From Trichoplax sp. H2 (Eukaryota > Placozoa > Uniplacotomia > Trichoplacea): a stretch of 64,000 bases of DNA. The stretch lies in contig NOWV01000003.1 of assembly GCA_003344405.1 (NCBI GenBank), positions 620,001 through 684,000 on the forward strand, in the 5' to 3' direction. The position numbers were made by a program, and so were the translations under genes. Below, piece by piece: positions 61,001 through 64,000 of the stretch. The stretch's first letter is position 1. Every line of letters starts with the position of its first letter. The notes beneath the pieces were generated by a model. It was not told where the DNA came from. It saw only the letters and a program-made list of their open reading frames with translations, and made no database searches.

Positions 61001-63902
61001 TTGTAAGGGAATCTTAACGGACCTTCTTGACGCTTATTCCAAGGTACATCGACCAAAACACCTATTTTGATTGAATATACGATAATTTTTCGATCTAATT
61101 AAATTACTATACGTTTTATGCTTATATATATAGAGATATATATAATTAGAAATCCTAACGGACCTTGTCGACGTTTATTCCAAGGTATATCGAGCAAAGC
61201 ACCTGTTTTGATTGAATATTCGACAGTATTTCGATCTAATTACATTACTGTGTTATTTTTATATATACGTATGCATAATAAGAAATCCTAACGGACCTTG
61301 TTGACGTTTATTCCAAGGTATATCGAGCAAAGCACCTGTTTTGATTGAATATTCGACAGTATTTCGATCTAATTACATTACTGTGTTATTTTTATATATA
61401 CATATGCATAATAAGAAATCCTAACGGACCTTGTTGACGTTTATTCCAAGGTATATCGAGCAAAGCACCTGTTTTGATTGAATATTCGACAGTATTTCGA
61501 TCTAATTACATTACCGTGTTATTTTTATATATACATATGCATAATAAGAAATCCTAACGGACCTTGCTCACGTTTATTCCAAGGTATATCGATCAAAGCA
61601 CCTATTTTAATTGAATTTACGATAGGATTTCGATCTAATTACATTACTATACAGTATTATGTTTATATATATGCATAATAAGAAATTCTAACGGACCTTG
61701 CTCACGCTTATTCCAAGGTATATCGACCAAACCACCTATTTTGATTGAATACACGATAGTATTTCGATCTAATTACATTACTATACAGTATTATGTTTAT
61801 ATATATGCATAATAAGAAATTCTAACGGACCTTGTTTACGCTTATTCCAAGGTACATCGACCAAAACACCTATTTTGATTGAATATACGATAGTATTTTG
61901 AACTAATTACATTGCTATCTTATATCGTCATATTTATATAAAGTAAGTACTAACGGACCTTGTTTACGTTTATTCCAAGGTACATCGACTAAAACACCTA
62001 TTTTGATTGAATATACGATAGTGTTTCGATCTAATTACATTACTATGTTATGTTTATATAATTCGACGAAGGATACGCTAGTTATTTAATCTATGTATCA
62101 CATAATGTTTATAATGAACATTTAATAAGGGAATTCTAAATGGACCTTGATTGCGCTTATTCCAAGGTAAATCGATAGGACTGGTACTCTCTGCTTCGAT
62201 GAAATAACAATAGTTTTCGACGTAATTAATAACTATATTATGCTAAAATAGGTATAGCGATGAGATTCTAACGGACCTTCTAAACGCTTCTTATTTTCAA
62301 CGAAATGGAAAGATTTCTTAGCTATATTGACGAATACGTTTTACGTACAATTAAACACTTCGTCATGAATTACATTACTATGTTATGTTTATATAATTCG
62401 ATGAAGGACACGCTAGTTATTTAATCTATGTATCACATAATGTTTATAATGAACATTTAATAAGGGAATTCTAAATGGACCTTGATTGCGCTTATTCCAA
62501 GGTAAATCGATAGGACTGGTACTCTCTGCTTCGATGAAATAACAATAGTTTTCGACGTAATTAATAACTATATTACGCTAAAATAGGTATAGCGATGAGA
62601 TTCTAACGGACCTTCTAAACGCTTCTTATTTTCAACGAAATGGAAAGATTTCTTAGCTATATTGACGAATACGTTTTATGTACAATTAAATACCTCGTCA
62701 TTAATAAGGATCGCTACCATTAACTCAGGTATTATTTTAATTATATGAGAATTGGTTGAGATTAGATCCTGAATATAGAATAAATTTGCATCGTGATTAC
62801 ATATCGTGTAGTCAGCTTACGGACACAGAACTATGTTATTGTCGTTTTTGTAATCTGACTCTTATATCTTTTATTATAGGTATACGTTGTGAGGGAATTT
62901 ATCTAATTAGTGACAATCATCATTCATACTAATAACTCTTCCTCCAATCTTTTACTGAAATCTTAACAAACGATTTCTGTAATCTAATAACAGTTTCATA
63001 AATATTTCCTCGTGTCAAAGATAAAGTTATCGCGAACTAGCAAACTGCATATTTGAATGTTACTTGAAAGATAGATTAACTTTTAGATAGTAAGGAGATT
63101 TATTCTTCAATGCGATTTAGCCATTGATAGTAACATAAAATGATACGCAGGTCTAGAAACAATAAATTTGTTAAAGAGGTTTATCATTTTCCTTTAACAG
63201 ACAGTCTAATCAACGATTGGTAATTGATTTTGAGTAGAGCATGTTAAATGAATAAAATAAAAACGAAATAGGAAACTGTAAAATAAAAACCTACAGCAAT
63301 AGTTTCTTGGTGTATTGCTACTTATATTTATCCGTATATTTATTCTTAAATAGTCATTGATTAGTTATTTATTAATTGTAATATGAGATATTTCAAAAGG
63401 TTTATTTGACTATATTTATATCATTTTCTGTTTAATCGTAATAGTCATTCGTATATACTTTTATAATGTACTTACCGCGTGCTACGTTGTCGCTCAAATC
63501 ACGAAGGAATCCTGTTATTTAATAAAAAATTAGATTATCGAATGCATTGCTCTTGAAAAGATTCAAGTACATTAATACGTTGTAATATAAGAATGGCGCT
63601 GAATTAGTGTACAGATTTTTAGATGTTACTCACCGACTTTGGCTTTGAGACTTTCTACGACGTCTCGTTGCTCTGTTACCATAACAAGAAAGAACCAATA
63701 GAGAAGTTAATATTGTTGTTAAGTAATTTTATACTATTGTTGGTAGCTGACTATCGCAGTTACAGGTTATTCTTTGAACTCATAAAAAGTGCAGAAGGAA
63801 AATTGAAGCTACTTGTTCACTTAAATTACCTTCGATATGTCTGCAATCAACAAGGGCACAGATCAAAGAGATAGCAATTAGAATGTTCAAGAATTTTGCC
63901 AT
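58053..63902 (-). CDS. PWN-type neuropeptide precursor built from about 20 phase-1 mini-exons
   Basis: Predicted secreted precursor, 282 aa. Exon 1 (63830-63902) encodes signal peptide MAKFLNILIAISLICALVDC then RHIE. Next: 63634-63672, 63476-63511, 62612-62656, 62481-62525, 62277-62321, 62146-62190, eight 39-nt exons (61959-61997, 61831-61869, 61697-61735, 61563-61601, 61430-61468, 61297-61335, 61164-61202, 61023-61061), 60889-60936, 60621-60659, 59633-59665, 58202-58252, and a last exon 58053-58090 ending in TAG. Every intron is phase 1, so every internal exon is symmetrical. The 39-nt exons read like G-A-L-L-D-I-P-W-N-K-R-Q-Q; KR sites would release peptides such as QQGALLDIPWN, whose N-terminal Gln could cyclise. 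Two 45-nt exons give SPIDLPWN-KR; outer exons give FLLWN-KR and SHPYIWN-KK. From memory, PWN peptides are known from Trichoplax gland-type cells; I could not check. Exons 1-3 and the repeat exons are the firmest; the last three are less sure. Confidence 0.85.
61010..62040 (-). repeat. Tandem array of about 133-bp exon-plus-intron units
   Basis: Eight units, spaced 128-141 bases, each hold one 39-nt coding exon plus its flanking intron pieces. The two central units (exons at 61297 and 61430) are nearly identical even in the intron, so some copies are recent. Exons keep frame while introns carry most of the differences. Confidence 0.92.
62041..62710 (-). repeat. 335-bp tandem duplication carrying two precursor exons
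   Basis: Sequence from about 62041 repeats from 62376 with an exact offset of 335 bases and only a few substitutions. Each copy carries a 45-nt exon with KSFHFVENKKRLE and a 45-nt exon with STSPIDLPWNKRNQ. The duplication breaks in the intron, so the frame is preserved. Confidence 0.9.
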
Positions 63903-64000
63903 TTTCGTTTTATAGCTATGTAGATTGAAAGAGAAATATTTATCAATTAATTCTTTGGCTAATTAATATCTCAAAATAATTCTGAAATATAAGTTAGAAG

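Noticed and set aside
61478-61678. Plus-strand 66-codon ORF across the tandem array
   Set aside because: Shadow frame on the opposite strand of the PWN exons; it crosses coding and intron parts of the repeat with no logic.
61010-62040. Reading the 133-bp array as a noncoding satellite
   Set aside because: The conserved core is a 39-nt segment with constant reading frame, flanking splice signals and a signal-peptide exon upstream in the same phase; a plain satellite would not keep these.
63623-63874. Plus-strand 83-codon ORF near the window end
   Set aside because: It is antisense to exons 1 and 2 of the secreted PWN precursor, whose signal peptide and phase pattern are much more convincing.

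Overview
The window looks like AT-rich (roughly 30% G+C by eye) nuclear DNA from an early-branching animal, most likely a placozoan such as Trichoplax. The evidence is spliced genes with GT-AG introns, adjacent Tbx2/3-like and Tbx4/5-like T-box genes, a metazoan-type FANCJ/BRIP1 helicase, and a secreted precursor packed with PWN-KR repeats. From memory, a 'PWN' peptide has been reported in Trichoplax. No species assignment was tested.

Layout. (1) 208-7262, minus strand: a 31-exon BRIP1/FANCJ DNA helicase (about 1,240 aa) with all helicase motifs and four Fe-S cysteines. One junction near 4232-4254 does not join cleanly. (2) 7.3-19.7 kb: no gene recognised. It holds a MITE-like inverted repeat, one copy of a dispersed repeat, and many islands of an alternating-orientation pentanucleotide, (TACTG)n/(TACAG)n. 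(3) 19724-24229 and 29068-32439, plus strand: Tbx2/3-like (407 aa) and Tbx4/5-like (566 aa) genes, head to tail, with the first three introns at the same position and phase. (4) 34845-36570, 48897-49824 and 58053-63902, all minus strand: three short secreted-precursor genes that I assembled from small exons. Each begins with a signal-peptide exon of 70-73 coding bases ending in phase 1. The rest of 32-64 kb appears gene-free, apart from weak candidates and repeats.

The most interesting object is the 58-63.9 kb gene. It is built from about 20 tiny exons, every intron in phase 1. Eight exons of exactly 39 nt each encode one copy of a [Q/K/R/E]-Q-G-x-L-x-D-[I/V]-P-W-N-K-R-like unit, so exon duplication adds one peptide copy without breaking the frame. 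The second and third precursors share the secreted start and phase-1 architecture but not the peptide. No gene here needs another as a pathway partner; the window combines DNA repair, developmental transcription factors and peptide signalling genes.

All exon boundaries come from manual reading of splice signals, phase and family similarity. No search or alignment program was run.
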